From: Terriglobia bacterium
GTDB taxonomy: Bacteria > Acidobacteriota > Terriglobia > Terriglobales > Acidobacteriaceae
NCBI GenBank assembly: GCA_020072645.1
Contig: JAIQGK010000007.1
Coordinates: 62,001 to 126,000, forward strand
Reading direction: 5' to 3'
DNA: 64,000 bases
The notes under the pieces are model-generated. The model saw nothing but the letters and a program-made list of their open reading frames with translations, ran no database searches and was not told the DNA's origin. Shown one piece after another: positions 53,659-62,095 of the stretch (positions are counted from its first letter, which is position 1; each line of letters starts with the position of its first letter). A program made the translations under genes and the position numbers.

Positions 53659-53963
53659 TTTTGGCGAAGGCTATACCTTTTTAGGCTATTGTGTATTTGC
53701 TGCAATGTACCTCGGCGGCTTGAAGCCGGAGAATTTATCAGCTTTACCGCAGGTCTAAAGACCTGCTCCACCCCGCCGTGGGAAACAGTAAGACCAGAAA
53801 AGATATAGCGTACAGACGAGGGGCACAAAAGGGAAGAGGTCAATGGCGAGGGCGCCTGCGGTCCACGAGAATCTACGTGCACACAGGCAGGAGTGCCTGT
53901 GCCACAGAGGAAATCTACATAATTCTCCTCACACAGGCAGAAGTCCATGTGTCACTCGCAAGA
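53659..53963. other. Intergenic region with short dispersed repeats
   Basis: Contains two similar words CACACAGGCAGGAGTGCCTGTG (53880 region; an 8-bp imperfect palindrome) and CACACAGGCAGAAGTCCATGTG (53932 region), plus GCAGGTCTAAAGACCTGC (about 53748-53765), a perfect palindrome. No gene. These look like acidobacterial dispersed intergenic repeats. Confidence 0.5.
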
Positions 53964-54005
53964 AAAAATGCGGCAGATCTTTTTGACCTGCCGCATTTTT
54001 GTTTT
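53964..54005. terminator. Bidirectional terminator
   Basis: Perfect 13-bp stem AAAAATGCGGCAG/CTGCCGCATTTTT with an 11-base loop. T-runs on both strands let it serve the ABM gene (plus) and the OmpA gene at 54099 (minus), which are convergent. Confidence 0.88.
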
Positions 54006-54008
54006 AAG

Positions 54009-54032
54009 AGAGACGTAGCATGCTACGTCTCT
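54009..54032. repeat. Perfect 24-bp palindrome
   Basis: Half-site AGAGACGTAGCA followed immediately by its complement, right after the bidirectional terminator. With no loop it is better suited to a protein dimer or a recombination site than to an RNA hairpin. Confidence 0.85.
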
Positions 54033-54098
54033 ACGTTGTAGGTGTTCTCGATTCCGAATCCTCCAAACTCGAATTCGGAATGCGATGAACTGATCATC

Positions 54099-56036
54099 CT
54101 ACTGCTTCTTGGCAGCGCCTTTCTTTTTGGCTGTGCCGGGTTTTGGTGCTCCTGTCTTCGGAGCCGCCTTGGCCGGAGCTTTCTTAGCGCCTGCGCCACC
54201 CACGCCGCGCGGGTTGATCAGGTTGAGAGCATCTTCAGCGTTGAATGGGAATTGGCGTACCGACGTTTGTCCGGTAGTGCTGAGCGTGACGTCAACACGG
54301 CGGTTCTGGGCGAGAGCCAGAACTTTGGCGTTGCGGTTGAGTTGCGTCTTTTGCGCCGCGGTGATGTTCTGGTCCTGGTCAATGGCTTGCTTGACCTGTT
54401 CAGGACTCATGGGCTGTTCCTCACCCAGGCCCTGGGTTTCAATGGCGTCGGCTGAAACACCATTGGCCACAAGATAGGCTTTGGTGCGTTCCACGCGACG
54501 TTCAGAAAGTTTCTTGTTGTATTCCGGACCACCGCGAGGATCAGCATGGCCTTGCAGGATCAGATGAGCATCCGGCTTGAAAGCCAGATACTTTTTGAAA
54601 TCACCGGCAAGTGCCAGCAGCGTGGTTTTCTGGCTTGCGAGCAGGCCGCTGGTAATCGGGCTGTTGACGGCGGGCTGAGCGGTGGGGAAGTAAATGCTAT
54701 GCAGCGAGAGGCGCTGTTCAAGCTGCTTCTGCTCAATGGCCGGTTGCACCGTGACTTGCGTGGTTGCGTCTGTTTCACCGCCGCGACCGTCACTCACGTG
54801 GCAAGTGACGGTGTAATTTCCAGGAGCAAGGCCTTTTGAATCGAATTGAGCCGTGGCTCCTGTACCGGAAACATTGCCGCCGCTGGCTTTATAGCTGTAC
54901 GTCAGCTTGTCATTGTCCGCGTCACTGGCGGTTGAAGTGATGGTTGCACTCTGGCCTGCGGTAACAGTGGCAGGGTTGGCAGCGCACGAAATCGTCGGCG
55001 GAGTGTTGGGTTTTTCTTCAACAGTTACGTCGGTAGTAGCGTTGGCGGTTCCGCCGCGTCCGTCGTCACAGGTGGCAGTGATCGTATATTTGCCGGGCTG
55101 AACGCCTGTTGAGTTCCAGCGCGCGTCAGCGCCAGTGCCTTCAACCGTCCCGCCTGTCGCTGTGTACTTGTAAGCCAGCGTGTCATTGTCAGGATCGCTG
55201 CACTGCGCCTTGAGGGCGATGCCGTCTCCAGAACCGGCAAAGACCTTGGTCGGGTCGGCGCTGAGTGTGACGGTCGGCGGATGGTTGGGCGGAGGAGGTG
55301 GCGGATTGCCGCCGAAGTGCAGCACCAGTCCGGTAGAGGCGCGGAAATTGTTCTGCTGATTGTCTCCACCATCTGTGAATTTGGTCAGCAAATACTCAAA
55401 CTGAACAATGCGGATGCCTACATGCTTGTTGATATTGGCGTCGAAACCGCCGCCTAAAGCGGTGGCAAATGAGTTCTGGGAAAATGATCGATTAAAAAAA
55501 GCCGAGCCTGTGGGGACGGTGGAAGCCTGAATATCGGCCAGACGGGCCGCGCCGAAAAGTGCATGTACAAAGGGCGTCCAGCGTTCGCCACGATGGGAGA
55601 ATTGCGGTCCAAAAAGAAATGTATATGCGCTGCCGCTGACGGAAGGCGGCAGGTCCTTGATGCGATAAACGCCAAAGTCGCCCACCAGACTGAACCAGCG
55701 ATTTACGTTTCCAGCCAGAGCGCCAGTGAATCCATGCAAGTTGAAAGACTCTTTAATGCCGGCGTCAGTGCGGAAACGGATGAAGGAATAGCCCGCAAAA
55801 AGATCAACTGCGGGATAGGTGTCGCCATTGCTGTCAGTCTTGGTTTTGGCCGGTGCGGCTGTGGCTTGTGTAGGGATGAATGGCGCCAAATAGGCGGTGG
55901 AGCTGCCAGTAGCGTTTGGGGCGCTGGGCTCGGTAATAGTCGAACTGGAAGAGTTGGCAGTATCTTCCGCAAAAGCCTGTATGAAAAAAAGGGACCCCAG
56001 AATTACTGTCGCAACAACACGCGCCAGGAACTTCAT
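54099..56036 (-). CDS. OmpA-family outer-membrane protein with PKD-like repeats and Lys-Ala-Pro tail
   Basis: 645 residues with a perfect AGGAGGT ribosome site. After a signal peptide (ending near residue 23, FIQAFAED), residues ~80-240 form an eight-strand OmpA-like barrel (DLFAGYSFIRFR, VLHFGG). A poly-Pro hinge leads to two ~90-residue PKD/Ig-like repeats (about 255-345 and 348-435; NHPPTVTLSADP / NTPPTISCAANP). The OmpA C-terminal peptidoglycan-binding domain (about 440-590) has GHADPRGG, NKKLSERRVE and NRRVDV. The last ~40 residues are Lys/Ala/Pro/Gly-rich (KKAPAKAAPK, KKKGAAKK), like histone H1 tails. It likely ties the outer membrane to peptidoglycan; the basic tail may add cell-wall or polyanion binding. 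Confidence 0.92.
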   Translation of the reverse strand: MKFLARVVATVILGSLFFIQAFAEDTANSSSSTITEPSAPNATGSSTAYLAPFIPTQATAAPAKTKTDSNGDTYPAVDLFAGYSFIRFRTDAGIKESFNLHGFTGALAGNVNRWFSLVGDFGVYRIKDLPPSVSGSAYTFLFGPQFSHRGERWTPFVHALFGAARLADIQASTVPTGSAFFNRSFSQNSFATALGGGFDANINKHVGIRIVQFEYLLTKFTDGGDNQQNNFRASTGLVLHFGGNPPPPPPNHPPTVTLSADPTKVFAGSGDGIALKAQCSDPDNDTLAYKYTATGGTVEGTGADARWNSTGVQPGKYTITATCDDGRGGTANATTDVTVEEKPNTPPTISCAANPATVTAGQSATITSTASDADNDKLTYSYKASGGNVSGTGATAQFDSKGLAPGNYTVTCHVSDGRGGETDATTQVTVQPAIEQKQLEQRLSLHSIYFPTAQPAVNSPITSGLLASQKTTLLALAGDFKKYLAFKPDAHLILQGHADPRGGPEYNKKLSERRVERTKAYLVANGVSADAIETQGLGEEQPMSPEQVKQAIDQDQNITAAQKTQLNRNAKVLALAQNRRVDVTLSTTGQTSVRQFPFNAEDALNLINPRGVGGAGAKKAPAKAAPKTGAPKPGTAKKKGAAKKQ

Positions 56037-56429
56037 TCTTACCTCCTGTGAGAATAAGGGTTAACTCACGGCACACCATCATACTAGAGAAGCTGATTTG
56101 GGTGGGCGCTGAAGGGTCGATGCGGAAAGGGTGTGCTGTATTGAACAACAGCCTGCCAGAGGGATAGGGGGCGTCGGCGATCTGCAAGTTATGCAGCCAG
56201 AATGATGGTCACGAAGAAAAAGCGTTTATCGGACGATAAAAAGCATTGCAAACCCATAAAAAGTCACTTATAATAAATGGTTTTTCAGTGAGCTTCAGTT
56301 CCTGGGGTAAGGTCATTTCACGTCAGTTTTTCAATTAAGTATTGAAACCAAAGGCCGGTTCTGGGAATCCAAAAGGTAAGTCATAACTTTGTAAGCACTC
56401 TTCTACCTAAAGGCAGGGCGAAATCTAAT
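56037..56429. other. Divergent intergenic region
   Basis: About 390 bases separating the OmpA gene (minus) from the small basic-protein gene (plus). It holds a good plus-strand promoter (separate entry) and a likely ~150-base leader. No gene seen. Confidence 0.5.
56246..56274 (+). promoter_or_regulatory. Sigma-70-type promoter for the small basic-protein gene
   Basis: -35 TTGCAA (56246-56251), a 17-base spacer, and a perfect -10 TATAAT (56269-56274). Transcription would begin near 56282, leaving a leader of about 150 bases before 56430. Confidence 0.7.
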
Positions 56430-56657
56430 ATGGCAAGGCGACGCGGTAATCCAAACTGGGGCAAGCCTGAGCCCATCGGGCCAGTCATCCCCGTTGTCAC
56501 CTCCTTTGAGCAGGCTGTCAAGGAATTCAAGCTGACGCCTGATCAATACATCCGGTCTACTCGTCTACGCGAGTGGGCACGCAGAAATAAAAACAGCAAG
56601 TACATCCCAGAACCCCTCTTGGAAGCCTGGGGTTTTGAAATTGAGAGTACTTTGTAA
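56430..56657 (+). CDS. Small basic protein, conserved type, unknown function
   Basis: 75 residues, starting MARRRGNPNWGKPEP, with an internal helical part FEQAVKEFKLTPDQYIRSTRLREWARRNKNSKYIP. The LREWARRNKNSKYIPEPLLEAWG segment suggests nucleic-acid contact, but no domain is recognised. It has its own strong promoter and terminator, so it is a compact, probably highly expressed monocistronic gene. Confidence 0.8.
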   Translation: MARRRGNPNWGKPEPIGPVIPVVTSFEQAVKEFKLTPDQYIRSTRLREWARRNKNSKYIPEPLLEAWGFEIESTL

Positions 56658-56680
56658 GCTGTTTAAAATAAATGACTTAT

Positions 56681-56712
56681 AAAGAAAGGCTGCTTCGGCA
56701 GCCTTTTCTTTT
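56681..56712 (+). terminator. Rho-independent terminator
   Basis: AAAGAAAGGCTGC-TTCG-GCAGCCTTTTCTTTTT: a stem capped by the stable TTCG tetraloop and followed by T-runs, 23 bases after the stop of the small basic-protein gene. Confidence 0.93.
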
Positions 56713-56727
56713 TGGCCCCTCTAGAAA

Positions 56728-57348
56728 ATGCTTCCATTTACCAGCAATGAGATTTTAGCGGTGGTAATTGCCGCCAGCTTCGCCGCAGGGTTGAATGTTT
56801 ATGCAACCGTAGCCACCCTGGGCCTGCTTTCTCACGTTCATGCGTTTCAATTGCCGTCTGCGCTGCATATGCTGGGATCATGGCCGGTAATCCTTGCCTG
56901 TGCCGTTCTTTTCGCCATCGAGCTTTTTGCTTACAAAATCCCTGTCTTCGATCTCCTCTGGAACGCCCTGAGCACCTTTGCAAAAGTCCCGGTCGCGACG
57001 CTGCTTTCTTATGGAGCTGCGCAGCATCTTTCTCCAGGACTGCAAATTGCAGTAGCCGCGTTGGGCGGCTCCATCGCGCTGGCTGCGCATGGAAGCAAGC
57101 TCGCGATCCGCGCAGCTGTCACTCCATCTCCAGAACCGTTTTCAAATATTGCCTTGAGTCTTGCGGAAGACATTGCAGCCATTTCTCTTACGTGGTTCGC
57201 TACCCGCCATCCGATAATTGCCGGTGTAATCGTAGCGATCTGTCTGGTGCTGGCTATTTTGGCTGTTCGTTATTTGGAGCGCGCGTTCCGCCGGCTATTC
57301 CAGCAGACCCGGGCATTGCTGCGTCCATCCTCAGGAAGTTTGACCTGA
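56728..57348 (+). CDS. DUF4126 membrane protein
   Basis: 206 residues with five or six membrane helices. AGLNVYATVATLGLLSH (about 21-37), IELFAYKIPVFDLLWNALSTFAKVP (about 65-90), and LGGSIALAAHGSKLAIRAAVTPSPEPFSNIALSLAED (about 108-145) are the family landmarks. Function unknown. It is 16 bases after a strong terminator, so it probably has its own promoter, and it is followed by the DUF47/Pit pair. Confidence 0.87.
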   Translation: MLPFTSNEILAVVIAASFAAGLNVYATVATLGLLSHVHAFQLPSALHMLGSWPVILACAVLFAIELFAYKIPVFDLLWNALSTFAKVPVATLLSYGAAQHLSPGLQIAVAALGGSIALAAHGSKLAIRAAVTPSPEPFSNIALSLAEDIAAISLTWFATRHPIIAGVIVAICLVLAILAVRYLERAFRRLFQQTRALLRPSSGSLT

Positions 57349-57423
57349 TTGCTGGCCGCATGCGATATTTCTCGGTTGACTTTAACCGATTAGCAACAAT
57401 GTGCCAGGAGAACTCCCGCTTAC

Positions 57424-58041
57424 ATGGTCCGCCTTGTTCCTAGAGATACAAAGTTCTTCGATATGTTCGCTGAAATGGCCAGCAACCTGGGCGACGGCGC
57501 CCGTCTGCTAAAACAGACACTCGAAGACTTTAAAGATGTTGACGCCCGCGTGCAGCAGCTCAAGGACATTGAGCACCGCGGCGACGACATGACCCACAAT
57601 ATTCTTACCAAGCTCAATCAGACTTTCATCACGCCTTTCGATCGCGAGGACATTTACCGCCTGGCCTCGTCGCTCGACGACGTCTTGGATTTCATCTATG
57701 CCGCCGGCGTTCGGCTGATTATGTATAAGATCACCAGCGCTCCTCCGGCCGCTTCGCTGCTGGCTGGAATTGTCGTCAAGCAGGCCGATCAACTTACTGA
57801 CGCGCTGGCGCGCCTGGGCAAGAAGCACGATAATGTGCTGGAAAATTGCGTAGAAATCAATCGGCTGGAAAATGAAGCTGACGGAGTGGCCCGTGCGGCC
57901 ATCGCCGTGTTATTCGAAAAAGAAAAGGATCCTATTTCCCTGATCAAGCTCAAAGAACTTTATGAAGTCCTTGAGACTGCCACCGACAAGGCTGAAGATG
58001 CGGCCAACGTTTTGGAAGGCGTGGTCCTAAAGAGCGCATAA
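57424..58041 (+). CDS. DUF47 family (PhoU-like) protein, Pit accessory
   Basis: 205 residues, the usual length, nearly all helical. The pattern KFFDMFAEMASNL near the start, IEHRGDDMTHNILTKLNQTFITPFDREDIY (about 47-76), ASSLDDVLDFIYAAG and the C-terminal YEVLETATDKAEDAANVLE are PhoU/DUF47 metal-binding features (acidic E/D-xxx-D repeats). These proteins are almost always encoded beside a Pit phosphate transporter and modulate it, as here (58282-59355). AGGAG is somewhat distant from the start. Confidence 0.93.
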   Translation: MVRLVPRDTKFFDMFAEMASNLGDGARLLKQTLEDFKDVDARVQQLKDIEHRGDDMTHNILTKLNQTFITPFDREDIYRLASSLDDVLDFIYAAGVRLIMYKITSAPPAASLLAGIVVKQADQLTDALARLGKKHDNVLENCVEINRLENEADGVARAAIAVLFEKEKDPISLIKLKELYEVLETATDKAEDAANVLEGVVLKSA

Positions 58042-58132
58042 GTGGAACGAACCCTGATGGCTGTCACAATGATGGCGCAAGGGTGTCCTGCAACCGGAAC
58101 ACAAATGCATTTCAGGCAAGAAAATTTGCAAT

Positions 58133-58261
58133 GGTTTGGAGCGAAGCGACATTTTTGAAGTTACTTGCGGCGAGGCCGACCACGCGCCGAGCCGATCGCA
58201 TCAAGGCTGAGAGATGTGTACCAGGAGAAGGCTCATAAAGCGGTTTGGAGCGAAGCGACAT
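58133..58261. repeat. 20-bp direct repeat between the DUF47 and Pit genes
   Basis: GGTTTGGAGCGAAGCGACAT occurs at 58133-58152 and again, identical, at 58242-58261, 89 bases apart. The second copy ends 20 bases before the Pit start. It may be an operator pair for phosphate control or a leftover duplication. Confidence 0.85.
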
Positions 58262-58281
58262 AAAGAAGAAATGAGGATCAA

Positions 58282-59355
58282 GTGCACTTGAGCGGATTGT
58301 TGGTTGCAGTCACCATTCTGATCGCTCTTTCCTTCGACTTCATCAACGGCTTCCATGACGCCGCCAACAGCATCGCTACCGTCGTCTCCACGCGCGTGCT
58401 CTCTCCCCGGCTTGCCGTCATCTGGGCAGCATTCTTCAACTTCGTTGCCGCATTCGTCTTTGGGACCGCCGTTGCCAAGACCATCGCCGGCGGTCTCGTC
58501 GATCCGCGTCAGGCAACACAATATGTAATTCTCTCGGCTCTTGTCGGCGCCATCATCTGGGACCTCCTCACCTGGTGGTGGGGTCTCCCAACGTCATCTT
58601 CACATGCGCTTATCGGCGGTCTGGCCGGAGCAGCCATTGCCCGCGCGGGCTGGAATGTTTTAGTGCGCGAACCCAAACTGCATTGGCCCATCATCGGTAC
58701 TATCCCCGGTTTGGGTGAAAAGTGGATGTCAACCTTGATCTTTATTGTCCTGGCTCCGCTGATCGGTTTGATCCTGGGACTCGCGCTGATGGTCGCCGTT
58801 TCCTGGATCTTCCAGCGCACCGCGCCGCGCACCGTGGACAAGCTTTTTCGCAAGCTCCAGCTTCTTTCCGCCGCCGCTTATAGCCTGGGCCATGGCGGTA
58901 ACGACGCACAAAAAACCATGGGCATCATCGCCGGGGCATTGCTCGCGGGCGGCTATCTCACGCCGGCACAATTCGCTTCCGGATGGGGAAACTACAAGTG
59001 GTACATAATTCTGGGCGCCAACGCCGCTATTGCGTTGGGCACATACATGGGCGGCTGGCGCATCGTTCACACCATGGGATCAAAAATTACCAAGCTCCGT
59101 CCCGTTGGCGGATTCTGCGCTGAGGGCGCGGGCGCCGCAACGCTTTTTGTGCTTGCCTATCACGGGATTCCTGTCAGCACCACGCACACTATCACGGGCG
59201 CGATCGTCGGCGTCGGGTCCACTTCGCGCCTATCCGCCGTACGCTGGGGCGTGGCCAAACAAATTGTCTGGGCCTGGGTTTTGACAATTCCCGCCGCGGC
59301 CGTGGTCGCTGCACTCACCTTCTGGGCCATTCGATATTTCGTTCCGACGGCTTAA
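58282..59355 (+). CDS. Inorganic phosphate transporter, Pit family
   Basis: 357 residues with a GTG start and GAGGA nine bases upstream. The two family signatures are present: FDFINGFHDAANSIATVVSTR (about 14-34) and GHGGNDAQKTMGIIAG (about 204-219). About ten helices. It carries metal-phosphate together with protons into the cell at low affinity. It forms a unit with the DUF47 protein 240 bases upstream. Confidence 0.94.
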   Translation: MHLSGLLVAVTILIALSFDFINGFHDAANSIATVVSTRVLSPRLAVIWAAFFNFVAAFVFGTAVAKTIAGGLVDPRQATQYVILSALVGAIIWDLLTWWWGLPTSSSHALIGGLAGAAIARAGWNVLVREPKLHWPIIGTIPGLGEKWMSTLIFIVLAPLIGLILGLALMVAVSWIFQRTAPRTVDKLFRKLQLLSAAAYSLGHGGNDAQKTMGIIAGALLAGGYLTPAQFASGWGNYKWYIILGANAAIALGTYMGGWRIVHTMGSKITKLRPVGGFCAEGAGAATLFVLAYHGIPVSTTHTITGAIVGVGSTSRLSAVRWGVAKQIVWAWVLTIPAAAVVAALTFWAIRYFVPTA

Positions 59356-59511
59356 AATCCATCGACGTGGAGCGTAGGCGCCCTCGCCTGCGGCCTTGCC
59401 GCGTTTACTCCACCTGCCCGCGGCGGCGCTGGTGCTACGATTTCGCCGATGACAAATCGTTAGGCAGTCCGTCTGACCTCTTGTGAATTCCACAGACGCA
59501 GGGAGTTCCAA

Positions 59512-60870
59512 ATGTTGAGAACAGAAACGGTGGTCGCATCCAGACAAGCCCCCGCCCAAGCCGTAAGGGCTGACCGCAATGAAACGCCCCGCGGCGCACG
59601 CGTTCAGTCAATTGATATCGTGCGCGGCGCCGTGATGTTGCTGATGGCGATTGACCATGTCCGCGTTTATTGCGGTCTTCCCGCCGGCGGCCCAACTCCG
59701 GGTATATTTCTTACGCGATGGATCACACACTTTGTTGCTCCGGCATTCATCTTTCTAGCGGGCACTTCGGCTTTCCTCCACGGCCGTAAACTGGCGGATA
59801 CCAGGGCGCTGGCGCGCTTCCTTGTAACGCGGGGCCTATGGCTGGTGCTGCTGGAACTCACCGTGCTTCGTGTGGCCTGGACCTTCAACTTCGATTTCGG
59901 CCATTACCTGCTGGCTGGTGTGATCTGGGGGATCGGATGGTGCATGGTCCTGTTGGCAGGGCTGATCTTTTTGCCGACGCGAGCCCTGGTTGCCTTTGGT
60001 CTGATCATTGTGCTGGGACATAACATTCTTGATCGATCTTTGCCGAGTTTGTACGCGATGTTACAGACGAGCCACTGGAGCTGGTTGTGGCAAGTCCTGT
60101 ATTTTGGAGGTCCTATCCAGATAGGCGAGCATGGACCCATCCTGTTTGTGCTGTATTCGATTTTCCCTTGGATCGGAGTCATGGCGCTGGGCTACGTGTT
60201 TGGACGCGTGATGATCACGGACGAGTTACCACGCCGAAGAATGTGCCTGGCGCTGGGAGCGGCCTGCATTGTCGCGTTTTTGGTCTTGCGGGGATTTAAC
60301 CTCTATGGCGATCCGCGTCCCTGGGTCGCGCCAGCGCATCCGCCCAGTGTGCAAGGTCAGACTGCGCCGCATGCGACTTCCGGCGCACCGGCCTCGGCTG
60401 CAAGCCCTGCGACGCAGCAGGCCGCACCAGTTACTCCTCCAAGACGGCCGCAAGCACCGGCATGGATTTCATTCCTCAACACCACCAAGTACCCGGCTTC
60501 TTTGCTCTTCCTGCTGATGACGCTAGGGCCGATGCTATTGGTATTACCCTTACTGGAAAATGCCGGCGGTCGCGTTACAAGCGTCCTGAAGATATTTGGC
60601 CGTGTCCCTTTCTTCTACTACATGCTGCACATTCCGCTGATTCACTTTGCTGCGATTATTGTTTCGCTCCTGCGCACCGGGTCGGTTGCGCCGTGGCTGT
60701 TCATGAACCATCCCGTGATGAACCCGCCTTCGCCGCCAGGATACGTCTGGAATCTGGCGTTGCTCTATTTGGTCTGGCTGATCGTGGTGGCAGTGCTTTA
60801 CGTTCCATGCCGTTGGTTCGCCGGACTGAAGCAGCGACGAAAGGACATCGGGTTCCTCAGTTATTTGTAA
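59512..60870 (+). CDS. DUF1624 / heparan-alpha-glucosaminide N-acetyltransferase-like membrane protein
   Basis: 452 residues, about ten membrane helices. RVQSIDIVRGAVMLLMAIDHVR (about 30-50) is the catalytic-helix signature of this acyltransferase superfamily, with the Asp-His pair. FVAPAFIFLAGTSAFLHGRK and FFYYMLHIPLIHFAA (near 370) are further landmarks. A Pro/Ala-rich loop (about 275-315) is inserted. It probably transfers acyl groups from the cytoplasm to an outside sugar; the acceptor is unknown. ORF start chosen at the ATG after GGGAGTTCCAA. Confidence 0.87.
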   Translation: MLRTETVVASRQAPAQAVRADRNETPRGARVQSIDIVRGAVMLLMAIDHVRVYCGLPAGGPTPGIFLTRWITHFVAPAFIFLAGTSAFLHGRKLADTRALARFLVTRGLWLVLLELTVLRVAWTFNFDFGHYLLAGVIWGIGWCMVLLAGLIFLPTRALVAFGLIIVLGHNILDRSLPSLYAMLQTSHWSWLWQVLYFGGPIQIGEHGPILFVLYSIFPWIGVMALGYVFGRVMITDELPRRRMCLALGAACIVAFLVLRGFNLYGDPRPWVAPAHPPSVQGQTAPHATSGAPASAASPATQQAAPVTPPRRPQAPAWISFLNTTKYPASLLFLLMTLGPMLLVLPLLENAGGRVTSVLKIFGRVPFFYYMLHIPLIHFAAIIVSLLRTGSVAPWLFMNHPVMNPPSPPGYVWNLALLYLVWLIVVAVLYVPCRWFAGLKQRRKDIGFLSYL

Positions 60871-60979
60871 GGCGCGTCCCCGGTGGTCATGCTCCGGCAT
60901 AAGCTCAATCGGTGACATCTTGCTTTTTTGCGAATTAAGCTGTGCTTGCTCCGCGCTGACAATTCCGCTGTGATGCTTT

Positions 60980-62095
60980 TTACTGCTCGCCCGCGGACTG
61001 CGACTTCACTGGCGCCACCGTCGCTATTGCAACAACCTTCGCCTGCTTCCTGCTCGCCAGATCTTCTTGCAGCATCATGACCAATGCTGCTGTAACTGAA
61101 AGGATTACCGGGCCAACAAACAGGCCCAGAACTCCAAAGAGTTGCACGCCGCCCAGGAGCGCAAACAGTACAAACACCGTATGCAAGCGGACGCTTCTGT
61201 GAATTATCAGGGGACGAACGATATTGTCGACTGTCCCTATCACAGCCATGCCCACGCCAGCCAGAATCGCGGCTTTGCCTAGATGCCCCGTCAGCGCTAA
61301 CACGATGGCAGCAGGTCCCCATACCAAGGCGGATCCTACCACCGGAACCAGGGAAAAAAATCCCGTAACCACTCCCCAAAGCACGGGAGATTCCATGCCT
61401 AGCGCCCAGAAAGCCAGACCGGTGAGCGTTCCTTGAAGCGCTCCTACGGCGACGCCGCCATAAAAGTTCGCTACCACGGTAGACGTGACGCGCGCGCGCA
61501 ATTCGGCCATCCGGTCTTCGGGCAGCGGAAGGGCAGCCATAATCGCGGCCACACTCTTTTCTCCATCGCGATACAAGAAAAAAAGAATGACGAGGGCAAT
61601 TACAAGCCCGGCCGCAAATGAAAACGCATTGCTTATCAGGCTGGCTCCCATGCCCACGATTTGGGCACTTGCATTCTCAAGTCTTCGTGCCAGAATGTCG
61701 TGCAGATCTGGCGAAGGTACTCCCAGGCGGTTTGCCGCCCAACTGACAATCTGCTCCACGCTGTGGAGCAAATATGCAAGGACACCGCCTGAATCAGCGC
61801 TCTTGGTTACGAGAGTTTGATAAAGGTCTGACAATTCATGGCTGATCGCCACCAGCAGGAAAGTTAACGGAACAACTGTAAGGATGAGCGTCACACCTGT
61901 GCTGATTGCCGCATTCAGATTGCGGCGGCGAACGATCTGCTGTGTGCGCCTATGCAAAGGGTAAAAGATAATCGCAATGACGGAAGCAAAGAGGATCGGC
62001 GTCGCATATGGCCGTATCAGAAGATAGCTCAAATAAAGCGCCACCGCCGTAATGCCGGCAAGGAACAGAGTTGCGGAGTCTCTTTTCTCTATCAT
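60980..62095 (-). CDS. AI-2E family transporter
   Basis: 371 residues with about eight helices. IAIIFYPLHRRTQQIVRRRNLNAAISTGVTLILTVVPLTFLL (about 40-80), GLVIALVILFFLYRDG, and PVVGSALVWGPAAIVLALTGH and DNIVRPLIIHRSVRLHTVFVLFALLGGVQLFG are typical of the PerM/YdiK group. Some members export autoinducer-2; others are Na+/H+ antiporters or unknown. Its ATG overlaps the stop of the P-type ATPase (ATGA), so the two are co-translated. Confidence 0.9.
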   Translation of the reverse strand: MIEKRDSATLFLAGITAVALYLSYLLIRPYATPILFASVIAIIFYPLHRRTQQIVRRRNLNAAISTGVTLILTVVPLTFLLVAISHELSDLYQTLVTKSADSGGVLAYLLHSVEQIVSWAANRLGVPSPDLHDILARRLENASAQIVGMGASLISNAFSFAAGLVIALVILFFLYRDGEKSVAAIMAALPLPEDRMAELRARVTSTVVANFYGGVAVGALQGTLTGLAFWALGMESPVLWGVVTGFFSLVPVVGSALVWGPAAIVLALTGHLGKAAILAGVGMAVIGTVDNIVRPLIIHRSVRLHTVFVLFALLGGVQLFGVLGLFVGPVILSVTAALVMMLQEDLASRKQAKVVAIATVAPVKSQSAGEQ

